Positions 18,880-27,613 of a stretch of 64,000 bases of DNA are shown piece after piece. The number at the start of each line of letters is the position of its first letter. Within the stretch, counting starts at the first letter, position 1. Location of the stretch: contig NZ_SELS01000020.1 in the NCBI RefSeq assembly GCF_004197395.1, positions 84,805-148,804 of the forward strand, written 5' to 3'. Under the pieces are notes generated by a model that was given only the letters and a program-made list of their open reading frames with translations, was not told where the DNA came from and searched no databases. The DNA is from Paraburkholderia sp. UYCP14C (lineage in GTDB: Bacteria > Pseudomonadota > Gammaproteobacteria > Burkholderiales > Burkholderiaceae). Position numbers and translations under genes: made by a program.

Positions 18880-20394
18880 TTACAGGTTGATCAGGGTCTG
18901 GTCGACGGCCTGCTGGGTCTTGATCGTCTGCGCGTTCGCCTGATAGTTGCGCTGCGCGGTGATCAGGTTGACCAGCTCGCTCGTCAGATCGACGTTCGAG
19001 TTCTCGACCGCGCCGCCTTGCAGCACGCCGTGATTGGTCGAGCCCGGCGTCGAGATCTGCGCGACGCCCGAGGCCGCCGTCTGGCCGTACTCGTTGTTGC
19101 CGAGGTCGACGAGGCCGTTCTGGTTCGAGAAGTTCGCGAGCACGATCTGGCCGAGCGCCGCGGTCTGGCCGTTCGAGTAGTTGCCGGTCAGCGTGCCGTC
19201 GGCGCCGACCGTGAAGCTGGTCAGCTGGCCCGCCGCGTAGCCGTTGGTCGACAGGTTGTTCACGCCGTCCTTGCCGCCGTATTGCGTGGTGGCGCCCATG
19301 TTCAGCGTGACGTTCTGCGGCGTGCCCGAACCGTCGGTGGTCGGCAGCGACATCGTGAACGCGCCGAGCGTCGCGGTCGCGAGGCCGGTCGTCGCGTCGG
19401 TCGTGCTGACCAGCGTGCCCGACGAGTTGAAGTTCGCCGTGCCGATCTTGGTCGCGGTACCGGTCGACGTGCCCGCGTACACGTCCCACGTGCCCGAGGC
19501 CGTCTTCGCGAAATACATATTGACGGTCTGCGAGCCGCCGAGCGTGTCGTAGACGGTCGTGCTCGTCGAGTAGTCGTAGGTCGAATTGGAGTTCTGGTTG
19601 AACGTGGTCGGGTTCTGCGTGACCGTGTAGCTGTCGTTCGCCACCGGCGTGCCGCTGAACGTGATGCTCTCGCCGTTGCCGAGCGTGATCGCGGTGCCGG
19701 CCGTGTAGGTCTGCGCCGCCGTGGTCGTGCCGAGCGTGTTGTCCGTGACCGTATAGGTGGTCGGGCTCGTGAAGTTAATCGTGTACTTGTCGGTGTTGGT
19801 GCCCGCGGCCGCGTTCGTGATCGTCGCGCCGGTCGTGGCCAGCGTACCGGCGTTCGTGGCGCCGGCCGTCACGGTCGGCGCGCCGAGCATGATGTTGTCC
19901 TGCGCGTTCAGGTTCAGGCCCGCGGTGATCGAGGTGGTCGCCTGCGGCGCGATGTTCGTGGTCGGCACCTGCAGCGGCACGGTCTGCGCGGTGTTGATGA
20001 TGCCGGCGCTGTTGGCCGCGTAGCCCATCAGGTTGAGGCCCTGCGCGTTCGTGATGTAGCCGTTCTTGTCGAGCTGGAACACGCCGTTGCGCGAATAGGT
20101 CAGCGTGCCGCTGTTCGACATCTGGAAGAAGCCGTTGCCGTTGATCGCGACGTTCAGCGCCTGGTTCGTCGTCGTGATCGTGCCTTGTGAGAACTGCTGC
20201 TGCACTTCGGAGAGTTGCGTACCGATACCGATCTGCTGGCTCGTCGCGGTCGCGACCGAATTGGCGTACATGTCGGCGAATTCCGCGGTGCCGCTCTTGA
20301 AGCCGACGGTGTTGGCGTTGGCGATGTTGTTGCCGATCACGTCGAGATCGCTCGACGACGCTGACAGACCGCTCAAACCCGTTTGGTAACTCAT
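18880..20394 (-). CDS. flgE: Flagellar hook protein FlgE
   Basis: FlgE polymerises into the hook. N-terminal rod/hook signature: GLSGLSASSSDLDVIGNNIANANTVGFK. C-terminal helix: VDLTSELVNLITAQRNYQANAQTIKTQ. The central domain is expanded and Thr/Ala/Asn-rich, with internal repeats of the YTVTDN/YTVTQN type, giving 504 residues against about 400 in enteric hooks. It lies in the flgBCDEFGHIJ operon. Confidence 0.97.
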   Translation of the reverse strand: MSYQTGLSGLSASSSDLDVIGNNIANANTVGFKSGTAEFADMYANSVATATSQQIGIGTQLSEVQQQFSQGTITTTNQALNVAINGNGFFQMSNSGTLTYSRNGVFQLDKNGYITNAQGLNLMGYAANSAGIINTAQTVPLQVPTTNIAPQATTSITAGLNLNAQDNIMLGAPTVTAGATNAGTLATTGATITNAAAGTNTDKYTINFTSPTTYTVTDNTLGTTTAAQTYTAGTAITLGNGESITFSGTPVANDSYTVTQNPTTFNQNSNSTYDYSTSTTVYDTLGGSQTVNMYFAKTASGTWDVYAGTSTGTATKIGTANFNSSGTLVSTTDATTGLATATLGAFTMSLPTTDGSGTPQNVTLNMGATTQYGGKDGVNNLSTNGYAAGQLTSFTVGADGTLTGNYSNGQTAALGQIVLANFSNQNGLVDLGNNEYGQTAASGVAQISTPGSTNHGVLQGGAVENSNVDLTSELVNLITAQRNYQANAQTIKTQQAVDQTLINL

Positions 20395-20437
20395 GACGTA
20401 CTCCGTATCTGGAAAGTCGTAACTGGATGGATCCGGA

Positions 20438-21160
20438 TTACAGGATCGCTGCGACGCTGGTCAGGCCGACCGTCGAGCCGTTCGACAGCACGAGGCCCGG
20501 CGTGCCGCCGCTCTGCTGGACGACGCTTTCGACCGTCGCGCCGGTGAGCGTGGTGGCGGTCGCCTGCTGGCCGTTGATCGTGCCGGTCGCGGTAATCGTG
20601 TAGGTGCCGTCGGGCAGCGTGTTGCCGGCCGTGTCGGTCGGCGTCCAGCCGACCGGAATCGTGCCGGCCGACTGCTTGCCGAGATCGAGCGTGTTGACGA
20701 TCGTGCCGGCCGAGTTCTTCACCACGACCTGCAGGTCGCTGACGGAGTTCGCGAGCGTGACGCCGAATTCGTTCGCCTTGCCGCTCGCCACGGTGATCGT
20801 GTTGCCCGTGGCGAGCACCGTCGAGCCGATCAGCAGCGCGGCCTGCGATTGCTGGCCCGCCGACAGTTGCGTCGACAGCGAGGAGAGCGACGTATTGAGC
20901 TGGCTGATGCCCTGCACCGTGCTGATCTGGGCGAGCTGCGAGGTCATCTGCGAGCTGTCCATCGGATTGGTCGGGTCCTGGTTCTTCATCTGCGCGACGA
21001 GCAGTTGCAGGAAGGTGTTCTGCAGATCCGCCGGCGAGGTGCCCGAGGTGCCGCTCGTCGAGCCGGTCGCGCTCGAACTGCCGCTCGTGCCGTTCATCGT
21101 GTCGAGCAGCGTTTGCGAAACGGTCGTGCCGCTGCCGCCGATCGTGGTGTTGGTGGTCAA
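20438..21160 (-). CDS. flgD: Hook-capping scaffold protein FlgD
   Basis: FlgD is the transient cap for hook assembly. The N-terminal signature is LQNTFLQLLVAQMKNQDPTNPMDSSQMTSQLAQISTVQGI, followed by a FlgD Ig-like/Tudor region (GWTPTDTAGNTLPDGTYTITATGTINGQQ). 240 residues, with a Ser/Thr/Gly-rich N-terminal 40. Confidence 0.97.
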   Translation of the reverse strand: MTTNTTIGGSGTTVSQTLLDTMNGTSGSSSATGSTSGTSGTSPADLQNTFLQLLVAQMKNQDPTNPMDSSQMTSQLAQISTVQGISQLNTSLSSLSTQLSAGQQSQAALLIGSTVLATGNTITVASGKANEFGVTLANSVSDLQVVVKNSAGTIVNTLDLGKQSAGTIPVGWTPTDTAGNTLPDGTYTITATGTINGQQATATTLTGATVESVVQQSGGTPGLVLSNGSTVGLTSVAAIL

Positions 21161-21170
21161 GGCTCTCTCC

Positions 21171-21596
21171 TCAGGTTCCGATCGTGAGCGTTTTCAGCAT
21201 CAGGGTTTTGGCCGTGTTCAGCGTTTCGACGTTGGCCTGGTACGAGCGCGAGGCCGAGATCATGTTGACCATCTCCTGCACCGGGTCGACGTTGGGCAGC
21301 GTCACGTAGCCGTTCGCGTCGGCGGCCGGATTGCCGGGTTCGTACGCGGTCTTCATCGCCGACGGATCGTCGACCACGCCGGTCACCTGCACGCCGCCGA
21401 CCTGCTGGCCGGAGCCCGAGCGCGCGCCGCCGAGCGGGTTGACGGCGAACACGACCTGCTTGGCCTTGTACGGCTGGCCGTCGGGGCCCGTCGTGCTGTC
21501 CGCGTTGGCGAGGTTCGACGCGGTCACGTTGAGCCGCTCCGACTGCGCCGACATCGCGGAACCCGCGACACCAAAAATATTCATCAGGGATGGCAT
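21171..21596 (-). CDS. flgC: Proximal rod protein FlgC
   Basis: FlgC is a proximal rod subunit. The signature SNLANADST appears near the N-terminus and the C-terminal helix is [37 protein letters not shown]. The 141-residue length is typical. Confidence 0.97.
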   Translation of the reverse strand: MPSLMNIFGVAGSAMSAQSERLNVTASNLANADSTTGPDGQPYKAKQVVFAVNPLGGARSGSGQQVGGVQVTGVVDDPSAMKTAYEPGNPAADANGYVTLPNVDPVQEMVNMISASRSYQANVETLNTAKTLMLKTLTIGT

Positions 21597-21725
21597 GTTT
21601 CCTGACCTCTCCTGCCGGTTCGCACCGGCTTCACGTTAAGTCCCGTAGCGTTTCTGTTCATGCGTGCGTGCCGCCTGTATTCAGCTGCTCTGCACTCTGC
21701 TGTTGTGCCGTCCGACGTACGCGGC

Positions 21726-22223
21726 TTACGAGCCCGACGTGATCGCCGACAGCATCGTCTTGATCTGGTTCGACACGACCGTCATGCCCGACTCGAAGTG
21801 CACCGTGTTGTCGGCGAACTGCACGCGCTCGGTGTCGACGTCGACCGTGTTGCCGTCGAGCGACGGCTGCAGCGGAAGCCGGTATTGCAGCTTGCCGTAG
21901 TCGTCGGGGCTGCCGCCCGTCGCGCTCAGCGTGGCCTTGCCGCTCATGTGACCGGCCTCGGTCGTGTTCATCGACATGCCGCTCGTCACGCCCGCGGGTT
22001 GCGTCATCGCGAGCGTCGAGCCGTTCGATGCGCCCTGCCCGGCGGTGCTGCCGCCCGTCTTCTTCAGCGCGCCGGCGAGCGACGACGCGAAGTCGATATC
22101 GCGGGCCTTGTAGCCTGGCGTGTCGGCGTTCGCGATATTCGACGACAGCAGTTCCTGCCGGTATGCGCGCACATCCATCGCCTGCCGGCCGAAGGCGAAT
22201 TCGGCATCGAGTTTGTCCAGCAT
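21726..22223 (-). CDS. flgB: Proximal rod protein FlgB
   Basis: FlgB is the proximal rod subunit next to FliE. The start MLDKLDAEFAFGRQAMDVRAYRQELLSSNIANADTPGYKARDIDF is preceded by CGGGAGA; the open frame runs further upstream but into intergenic sequence. 165 residues. It opens the flgB-flgJ operon, divergent from flgA across a 216-base gap that should hold the promoters of both. Confidence 0.96.
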   Translation of the reverse strand: MLDKLDAEFAFGRQAMDVRAYRQELLSSNIANADTPGYKARDIDFASSLAGALKKTGGSTAGQGASNGSTLAMTQPAGVTSGMSMNTTEAGHMSGKATLSATGGSPDDYGKLQYRLPLQPSLDGNTVDVDTERVQFADNTVHFESGMTVVSNQIKTMLSAITSGS

Positions 22224-22439
22224 GGGAATCTCCCGGGTACGTTTCCAAGGCCGTCCGGTGCGCATCGTGCGAGACACGCGGCCGGTGCGAAGGCCTTTTT
22301 GCATGTGATGCATCTTATGGGCCGGGCGCAAGCGGCAATCGGACGAATAACCGGGAAAGGGGGCTTCTATTCAACGTTTGCGCGCGAGGGGTGCTCACTA
22401 GAATGCAAGGCGTACCGATGCATTCGATGGAGACTCGCG

Positions 22440-23927
22440 ATGGACCAGCCCACCAACACCTTGCCGCAGCGTGCGAGCGGCACGACGATGCGTCGCGTGG
22501 GTGGGCGTTCGGTCGATGAGCGGGGTGATGGTTCGGAGGGCGCGCTCGCGCAGCCGGTACCGCGCTCCTTGTCGCGCCGCGTTGCGCATTGCCTGACGCG
22601 GGTGGTCGTCAACGTCGTGGTATGGGTCGCGGGCGGGATCGTGTTGCTACCGGCTACGACCAAGGCGCAGGATGCCGGCGGCCCGATCGTCATTCCGGGG
22701 CCTGCCGAGAAAAATCCTGCCGCGCTGAACGATCTCGCGCAACGGATTCAGACTCCCGCGCAGCGTGGCGCGTCGGCGGCGTTACTCGCGGCGGCGACCG
22801 CGCAATCGCTCGGCCGCGCACCCGCCGCGCGCGACACCGATGCGTTCGCGCGCGCCTCGAGCGCGAGCGGTGCGATCGTCATTCCGGGCGCCGGCGAGTC
22901 CGCTGCGGCCGCGCCGGCCATCATTCGCACCACCTTCAAACCGGACGCGAACGGCGTCGTGACGATTCCGCCGGCGGCCAGCACCGGAGCGTCGGGTGTG
23001 GCGCGCGTCAATGTCGAAGCGGCCCCGGCCGCCGGCGTCGCGAGTCCGCGTGCGGCTGCTGCCAATGCGCCGCAAGTCGGCGGTTTCGACGATCTCGCGT
23101 CGCGCGGCGAGCCGCCCGAGTTCGGCGCGAACGGCAAGCCGATCGCGGCCGCTGCCGCGCAGCGGGCCAATGCCTCGATCGCGAGACTGCCCGTGACGTC
23201 GCCTGGCGCGCGGCCACCGGCTGCCAACGCCATCGCACCGAGAACACCGCAGAGCGCTACCGCCGCGCCGGCCGCGCAACCCGCACAAGCCGCGCCGCTG
23301 CCGGGCCAGCAGGATCCGGAAGCGATTCATGCCGCTGCGCTCGCGTTCCTGCAACAGCAGTCCGTCGGCCTGCCCGGCAAGGTCGACATCATGGTCGCGC
23401 CGGCGTTTCCGCGCGGCCTCGCCGCGTGCACGTCGCTCGAACCGTTCATGCCGACCGGCGCGCGCCTGTGGGGCCGGCTGACGGTCGGCGTGCGCTGCGC
23501 TGGAGAGCGGCCGTGGACGATCTATCTGCAGGCGCGCATCTCGCTGCACGCGACCTACTACCTCGCCGCCCGCGCGATGGCGCCGGGCGAAGTGCTCACG
23601 GCCGCCGACCTCGTCGCGCGTGACGGCGACCTGACCGGCCTGCCGCAGGCGATCGTCACCGATCCGTCGCAGGCGGTCGGCTCGGTGTCGCTAGTGCGAA
23701 TCGCGGGCGGCATGCCGCTGCGCCGCGACATGCTGAAGAGCGCGTCGGCGGTGGTGTTCGGCCAGACCGTGCGGGTCATCGCGGCCGGCGACGGTTTCTC
23801 GATTTCGTCCGAGGGCAGCGCGATGAACAACGCGTCGCCGGGCCAGCAGGTGCGCGTGAAGACCGCGAACGGCCAGATCATCTCCGGCATCGTCAAGGAC
23901 GGCGGCACGGTGGAAGTGCAGATGTGA
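22440..23927 (+). CDS. flgA: P-ring assembly chaperone FlgA with long N-terminal extension
   Basis: FlgA is a periplasmic chaperone for FlgI. The last ~190 residues carry the SAF/FlgA domain (ARAMAPGEVLTAADLVARDGDL, MPLRRDMLK, VRVIAAGDGFSISSEGSAMNNASPGQQVRVKTANGQIISGIVKD). Ahead of it is an Ala/Pro-rich extension of about 300 residues, making 495 residues against about 220 in enterics. A hydrophobic segment (VVVNVVVWVAGGIVLLPATTKAQ) after ~50 basic residues could be a signal sequence. The start at 22440 follows GGAGA; a Met 16 codons later is possible. It is divergent from flgB and followed by flgM. Confidence 0.9.
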   Translation: MDQPTNTLPQRASGTTMRRVGGRSVDERGDGSEGALAQPVPRSLSRRVAHCLTRVVVNVVVWVAGGIVLLPATTKAQDAGGPIVIPGPAEKNPAALNDLAQRIQTPAQRGASAALLAAATAQSLGRAPAARDTDAFARASSASGAIVIPGAGESAAAAPAIIRTTFKPDANGVVTIPPAASTGASGVARVNVEAAPAAGVASPRAAAANAPQVGGFDDLASRGEPPEFGANGKPIAAAAAQRANASIARLPVTSPGARPPAANAIAPRTPQSATAAPAAQPAQAAPLPGQQDPEAIHAAALAFLQQQSVGLPGKVDIMVAPAFPRGLAACTSLEPFMPTGARLWGRLTVGVRCAGERPWTIYLQARISLHATYYLAARAMAPGEVLTAADLVARDGDLTGLPQAIVTDPSQAVGSVSLVRIAGGMPLRRDMLKSASAVVFGQTVRVIAAGDGFSISSEGSAMNNASPGQQVRVKTANGQIISGIVKDGGTVEVQM

Positions 23928-24048
23928 GCGGGTTCACGGAAACGACCACGCTCGAAGCCGTCGGCGCGGCGGCAGCCAGCGCAGGCGCAACAGTGTTGAA
24001 AGGGGCGGATGGCCACCGGTTGGCGGGCCGGGTGTCGAGCGATTGCGC

Positions 24049-24076
24049 TAAAGTTTTGATCAGCGGTTGCCGTTAT
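24049..24076 (+). promoter_or_regulatory. Sigma28 (FliA) promoter for flgMN
   Basis: TAAAGTTT, a perfect -35, is followed after 12 bases by GCCGTTAT (or after 11 by TGCCGTTA), close to GCCGATAA. It lies about 30 bases before the flgM start, consistent with FliA feeding back on its own anti-sigma factor. Confidence 0.7.
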
Positions 24077-24104
24077 CAGGATCAAATCGTTAGGGAAGCC
24101 AATC

Positions 24105-24464
24105 GTGAAAGTCGATCCCACCACCTCTTCGAATCTGCCGTCGTTGAAAGACGCTGTGTCCCGTTCGCAGCAAAGCGGCGAAGCCACGCCGGCAGCCAGC
24201 GCCACGCAGGGCGCGGCGAGCACGGCCGCGCCGTCCGCGAGCAGCGCGTCGGGCGACACCAGCGTGAGCCTGTCGGGTCTGTCGCAACATCTGCGCAGCC
24301 TCGCGGCCTCCGGCTCGGCCGACATCGACACCGCGCACGTCGAGTCGATCAAGCAGGCGATCAAGGACGGCACGCTGCAGATCGACTCCGGCAAGATCGC
24401 CGACGGCGTGCTGCAGACGGCACGCGACCTGTTGCAGAACAAATCCTCGTCGACCGGCAACTGA
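24105..24464 (+). CDS. flgM: Anti-sigma28 factor FlgM
   Basis: FlgM binds FliA and blocks late gene expression until it is exported through the finished hook-basal body. The 119-residue product has a disordered Ser/Ala-rich N-terminus and the conserved C-terminal FliA-binding helices (HVESIKQAIKDGTLQIDSGKIADGVLQTARDLL). The start is GTG at 24105 with AGGGAAG upstream. It is followed by flgN. Confidence 0.95.
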   Translation: MKVDPTTSSNLPSLKDAVSRSQQSGEATPAASATQGAASTAAPSASSASGDTSVSLSGLSQHLRSLAASGSADIDTAHVESIKQAIKDGTLQIDSGKIADGVLQTARDLLQNKSSSTGN

Positions 24465-24558
24465 TCGGCATTTTGCCGCGCGGTGACCTGCCGGGCGGCG
24501 TCCGACCAACTCGGTTCGCGCGTCGTTCGCGAGCCGGTGTGCGTAGCGAGTTGTAGAC

Positions 24559-25005
24559 ATGAAAGACGCCCTGGTTGCTACCCTGATCGAAGAATATTCG
24601 ACCGTCGAGGCATTCGCCTCGATCCTCACTCTCGAAACCAAAGCGCTGACAGCGGTCTCGCCGCTGGAGCAGTTGCCCGCGATCGTCGAGAAGAAAACCG
24701 AATTGATCGGCGTGCTCGCGAGGCTCGAAGCGGCCCGCGACACGCAACTGGGCGAACTCGGCTTTCCGGCCGGCTGGTCCGGCATGGAACTCGCGGCAAG
24801 CACCGACGCGCGCGTCGCGACGCAATGGAAGCTGCTGCAGAAAGCCGCGGATCGCGCGCGGCGCGTCAACACCAACAATGGCGAACTGATCCGCGTGCGG
24901 ATGGACTACAACCAGCGCGCGCTGAAGGCGCTGCAGGTCAACGTGCCGCGCAAGACGAATCTGTATGGGCCGGATGGGCGAATTCCGGCTTATTCGGGAC
25001 TTTGA
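24559..25005 (+). CDS. flgN: FlgK/FlgL export chaperone FlgN
   Basis: FlgN is the cytosolic chaperone for FlgK and FlgL. The 148-residue helical product matches the family in its N-terminal helix (LIEEYSTVEAFASILTLETKALTAVSPLEQLPAIVEKKTELI) and C-terminal region (RVNTNNGELIRVRMDYNQRALKAL). It lies in the flgM-flgN unit with a terminator about 50 bases downstream. Confidence 0.94.
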   Translation: MKDALVATLIEEYSTVEAFASILTLETKALTAVSPLEQLPAIVEKKTELIGVLARLEAARDTQLGELGFPAGWSGMELAASTDARVATQWKLLQKAADRARRVNTNNGELIRVRMDYNQRALKALQVNVPRKTNLYGPDGRIPAYSGL

Positions 25006-25054
25006 TCGGCCCGCCGGCCGCCCTGCCATCGAGCAATATCCGAAGTGAGTGAAG

Positions 25055-25085
25055 AAGGCCCGTCATCGACGGGCCTTTTCGTTTT
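25055..25085 (+). terminator. Rho-independent terminator after flgN
   Basis: Perfect stem AAGGCCCGTC-ATC-GACGGGCCTT (25055-25077) followed by TTCGTTTT. Confidence 0.92.
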
Positions 25086-25252
25086 CCGCCGCCGACTTTT
25101 CACCCGTTTCCCCTTCCATCCCACGCTGCGTTAGCCGTTCGGCTAGCTGGCGCTAGTCCACCCCGGCACGTTGAAATGGTGACTTCGTTCGAGCTTTCGC
25201 CAGCGCCGCGGCGGCGACGTCGCAGCACATCGACAGGCGGAATCTTGCCCGC

Positions 25253-25281
25253 TGGTTAGATTGTGTAGGTGTGTGTATAAT
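25253..25281 (+). promoter_or_regulatory. Sigma70-like promoter of hicAB
   Basis: A perfect TATAAT at 25276-25281 stands 15 bases before the hicA start, with only a weak -35 (TGGTTA region) 17 bases upstream. The surrounding TG/TA-rich stretch is unlike the neighbouring flagellar leaders. Confidence 0.5.
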
Positions 25282-25295
25282 TGAGGGTATGATGT

Positions 25296-25478
25296 ATGAA
25301 CAGTGCCGAGGTCGTCAAATTGATTCAAGCGAATGGCTGGCAGCTCGTCCGCATAGCGGGCAGTCACCATCATTTCAGGCATACGGAAAAGCGGGGGCTC
25401 GTCACCGTCCCGCATCCGAAAAAAGATCTGCCGGCCGGCACCCTGAACAGCATTCTGAAACAGGCGGGGCTCAAATGA
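25296..25478 (+). CDS. hicA: HicA-type mRNA interferase toxin
   Basis: HicA toxins have a small dsRBD-like fold and cleave mRNA when not bound by HicB. The 60-residue product shows the family pattern NGWQLVRIAGSHHHFRH, containing the active histidine in the GSHH motif, then VPHPKKDLPAGTLNSILKQAGL. Its stop overlaps the hicB start (ATGA), so toxin and antitoxin are translationally coupled. The pair sits in a + strand island between flgN and fliA and has its own promoter. Confidence 0.95.
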   Translation: MNSAEVVKLIQANGWQLVRIAGSHHHFRHTEKRGLVTVPHPKKDLPAGTLNSILKQAGLK

Positions 25479-25885
25479 AGCATCTGATCTTTCCGATCGC
25501 CATCGAACCCGGAGACAACACGCACGCATTCGGCGTCGTGGTGCCCGATATTCCGGGCTGCTACTCCGCGGGCGACACGCTCGAACAAGCGTATGTAAAC
25601 GCGAAAGAAGCGATCGAATCGCATCTCGAAACCTTGCTCGACGAAGGGCTGCCGCTCCCCGAGCCTCTGACGCTCGGCGAGCATCGTCGCAATCCCGAGT
25701 TCGCGGGGTTCACATGGGGTTTCGTGACAACCCGCAATATCCCGGCGTTGAAGAAGGCGGTCCGCATCAACATCTCTCTGCCCGAGGTACTGGTCCAGGA
25801 GATCGACGCGTATGCACAGGCGCGCGGTATGTCGCGCTCGGCTTTTCTCGCGCTCGCCGCCGAGCACGAGATGGCGGACGCATGA
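25475..25885 (+). CDS. hicB: HicB-type antitoxin
   Basis: HicB neutralises HicA and represses the operon. The 136-residue product has the RNase H-like HicB domain (FGVVVPDIPGCYSAGDTLEQAYVNAKEAIESHLETLLDEGLPLPEP), then a C-terminal ribbon-helix-helix-like DNA-binding part (KKAVRINISLPEVLVQEIDAYAQARGMSRSAFLALAAEHE). The ATG at 25475 overlaps the hicA stop and gives the family N-terminus MKHLIFPIAIE. Confidence 0.95.
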   Translation: MKHLIFPIAIEPGDNTHAFGVVVPDIPGCYSAGDTLEQAYVNAKEAIESHLETLLDEGLPLPEPLTLGEHRRNPEFAGFTWGFVTTRNIPALKKAVRINISLPEVLVQEIDAYAQARGMSRSAFLALAAEHEMADA

Positions 25886-25950
25886 GCAGCGGCAGGCGGC
25901 ACGGGCCCGCATCGGCGGCGGCGCACTGCCGCATCTGAAAAAAGCGCTTG

Positions 25951-25975
25951 AAAAACGGCGGGCCGCCCCGCGCCG
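25951..25975 (-). terminator. Probable terminator after fliA
   Basis: On the - strand a short GC-rich imperfect hairpin directly after the fliA stop (GGCGCGGGGCGGCCCGCC) is followed by GTTTTTC. The stem contains a mismatch. Confidence 0.5.
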
Positions 25976-25978
25976 GCG

Positions 25979-26713
25979 TCAGTTCGCTTCGGCGTTCGCC
26001 CAGGCCATTTCGCGCAGCCGGGCGCGCAGGCGCGCCACGGCCTGGCTGTGCAACTGGCACACGCGCGACTCGCTGACTTCCATCACCGCGCCGATCTCGC
26101 GCAGATTCATGCCGCGCTCGTAGTACAGCGACATCAGCAGCTTCTCGCGCTCCGGCAAGCGGTCGATCGCTTCGACGAGCGCCGAGCGCAGGCTGTCGTC
26201 GAGCAGCGCCGACAGCGGATCGGAATGATCGACGCAGTAGCGGTCCAGAAATGGTTCGTCGTCGGCGGAGCGGTCGAAGTCTTCGTAGTAGATCAGCTGG
26301 CTGCCGTGCAGGTCCTGCAGCATCGACTGATATTCGTCGAGCGGCATCTGCAGGTGCTCGGCGACCTCCGCCTCGCTCGCCGAGCGGCCGAGGTTCTGCT
26401 CCACCTTATGCACCGCGGTTTCCACTTCGCGCGAGGTGCGGCGCAGGCTGCGCGGCAGCCAGTCGTTGCTGCGCAGCTCGTCGAGCATCGCGCCGCGAAT
26501 CCGCTGGCTGGCATAGGTCTCGAACTGCGCGCCCTGGTCTTCCTTGTAGCGGCCGGCGGCATCCAGCAAACCGATCATGCCGGCCTGGATCAGGTCGTCG
26601 AGATCGACGCTCGCCGGCATTTTCGCGACAAGCTGCAAGCCGAGTCGACGCACGAGCGGTGCGTACTTCGTCAGAACTTCGGCTTGAGAGATCTTTCCCT
26701 GAGCGTTGTACAT
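25979..26713 (-). CDS. fliA: Flagellar sigma factor FliA (sigma28)
   Basis: FliA directs RNA polymerase to late flagellar and chemotaxis promoters. The 244-residue product has sigma region 2 (VDLDDLIQAGMIGLLDAAGRYKEDQGAQFETYASQRIRGAMLDELR), region 3 and region 4 (LPEREKLLMSLYYERGMNLREIGAVMEVSESRVCQLHSQAVARLRARL). It follows flhF and flhG. Five sequences fitting its consensus occur in this window (before flgK, ycgR, flgM, fliC and motA). Confidence 0.98.
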   Translation of the reverse strand: MYNAQGKISQAEVLTKYAPLVRRLGLQLVAKMPASVDLDDLIQAGMIGLLDAAGRYKEDQGAQFETYASQRIRGAMLDELRSNDWLPRSLRRTSREVETAVHKVEQNLGRSASEAEVAEHLQMPLDEYQSMLQDLHGSQLIYYEDFDRSADDEPFLDRYCVDHSDPLSALLDDSLRSALVEAIDRLPEREKLLMSLYYERGMNLREIGAVMEVSESRVCQLHSQAVARLRARLREMAWANAEAN

Positions 26714-26743
26714 CGTGCTCCCCTTATCCTTCGTGCGCGCCTT

Positions 26744-27613
26744 TTAGGCGTGCTGCGCGGACGGTTGGTCGGCGTGGTGCGCCGCTGTAACTGTCGCAGG
26801 CGCCCGCCAGGGCGTTTGCGACGACATCGCTGGCCGCATCGGCCAGTACTGCAATTCCGCCGCGAGATGGCGGAAGTCGCGCGCGGCGGGCGTCGACGGA
26901 AACGCGTCGACCACGCAGCGCGACAGCTCGAGCGCCCGCGCGATGCGCACGTCGGCCGCAATGCAGCCGGCGTTTTCCAACGCGACGGTCAGGTAACGGC
27001 CGGCCACGCCAGCGAGCTTCGTGAACGCGGCCTGCGCGTCGTTGGCACTTTGCACGTGATTCGCAAGCACACGCAACTGCGCGATCGCGTGCGCATAATG
27101 CAAACGCTTGATGCACGCATAGGCGTCGGTGATCGCCTCGCCCGACACGTGCGCGACGATCATCACGTCGTGCGCCTGCTTCGCGAGCGGCGACAGATGC
27201 CCTTCGTCGTCGAGCTGCGCGTCGATCAGCACGATGTCGGCCGACCCGCCGAGCAGCACGCTCAACTCGGCCTCCGTATGACCCTCGCGGTTGTTGCGCG
27301 AGGCGGTCAGCACCGAAAACCCGAGCGCGTGACGCGCGGCGGCGAAGTCGACCGGGGTCTCGCCGCGCATCACCGCCGCGAAATTGCCCGCGCCGCGCAA
27401 GCCGCCAAGCATCGAGCTCACCGATCTCTCACCGACGCATTCGTCGATCACGAGCACGTCCTTGCCCTGCTGCGCGAGCGCCGCGGCGAGGTTGACCGCC
27501 GCAGTCGTATTCCCGACACCCGACGACGCACCCGCCAACGCGATCACGCGGGCACCGCCGCGCGCAAGCAGCCGCCGCAACCCTTCAGCTTGATCCGAAA
27601 CGAACTTATCCAA
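26744..27613 (-). CDS. flhG: MinD-like flagellar number regulator FlhG, altered P-loop
   Basis: FlhG (FleN/YlxH) is a MinD-type ATPase that limits flagellar number and stimulates the FlhF GTPase. The N-terminal activator motif DQAEGLRRLL is present at residues 7-16. The P-loop reads GASSGVGNTT (residues 28-37): the MinD signature lysine is replaced by Ser and the Walker A lysine by Asn. The rest of the fold is normal (VLVIDE, ADIVLIDAQL). 289 residues. It overlaps the flhF stop region by 8 bases and precedes fliA by 30. Whether it still binds ATP is an open question. Confidence 0.9.
   Translation of the reverse strand: MDKFVSDQAEGLRRLLARGGARVIALAGASSGVGNTTAAVNLAAALAQQGKDVLVIDECVGERSVSSMLGGLRGAGNFAAVMRGETPVDFAAARHALGFSVLTASRNNREGHTEAELSVLLGGSADIVLIDAQLDDEGHLSPLAKQAHDVMIVAHVSGEAITDAYACIKRLHYAHAIAQLRVLANHVQSANDAQAAFTKLAGVAGRYLTVALENAGCIAADVRIARALELSRCVVDAFPSTPAARDFRHLAAELQYWPMRPAMSSQTPWRAPATVTAAHHADQPSAQHA

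Noticed and set aside
21660-22439. N-terminal 260 codons in frame with flgA
   Set aside because: They run antisense through flgB and the intergenic region and have no export signal; the ATG at 22440 has a ribosome-binding site.
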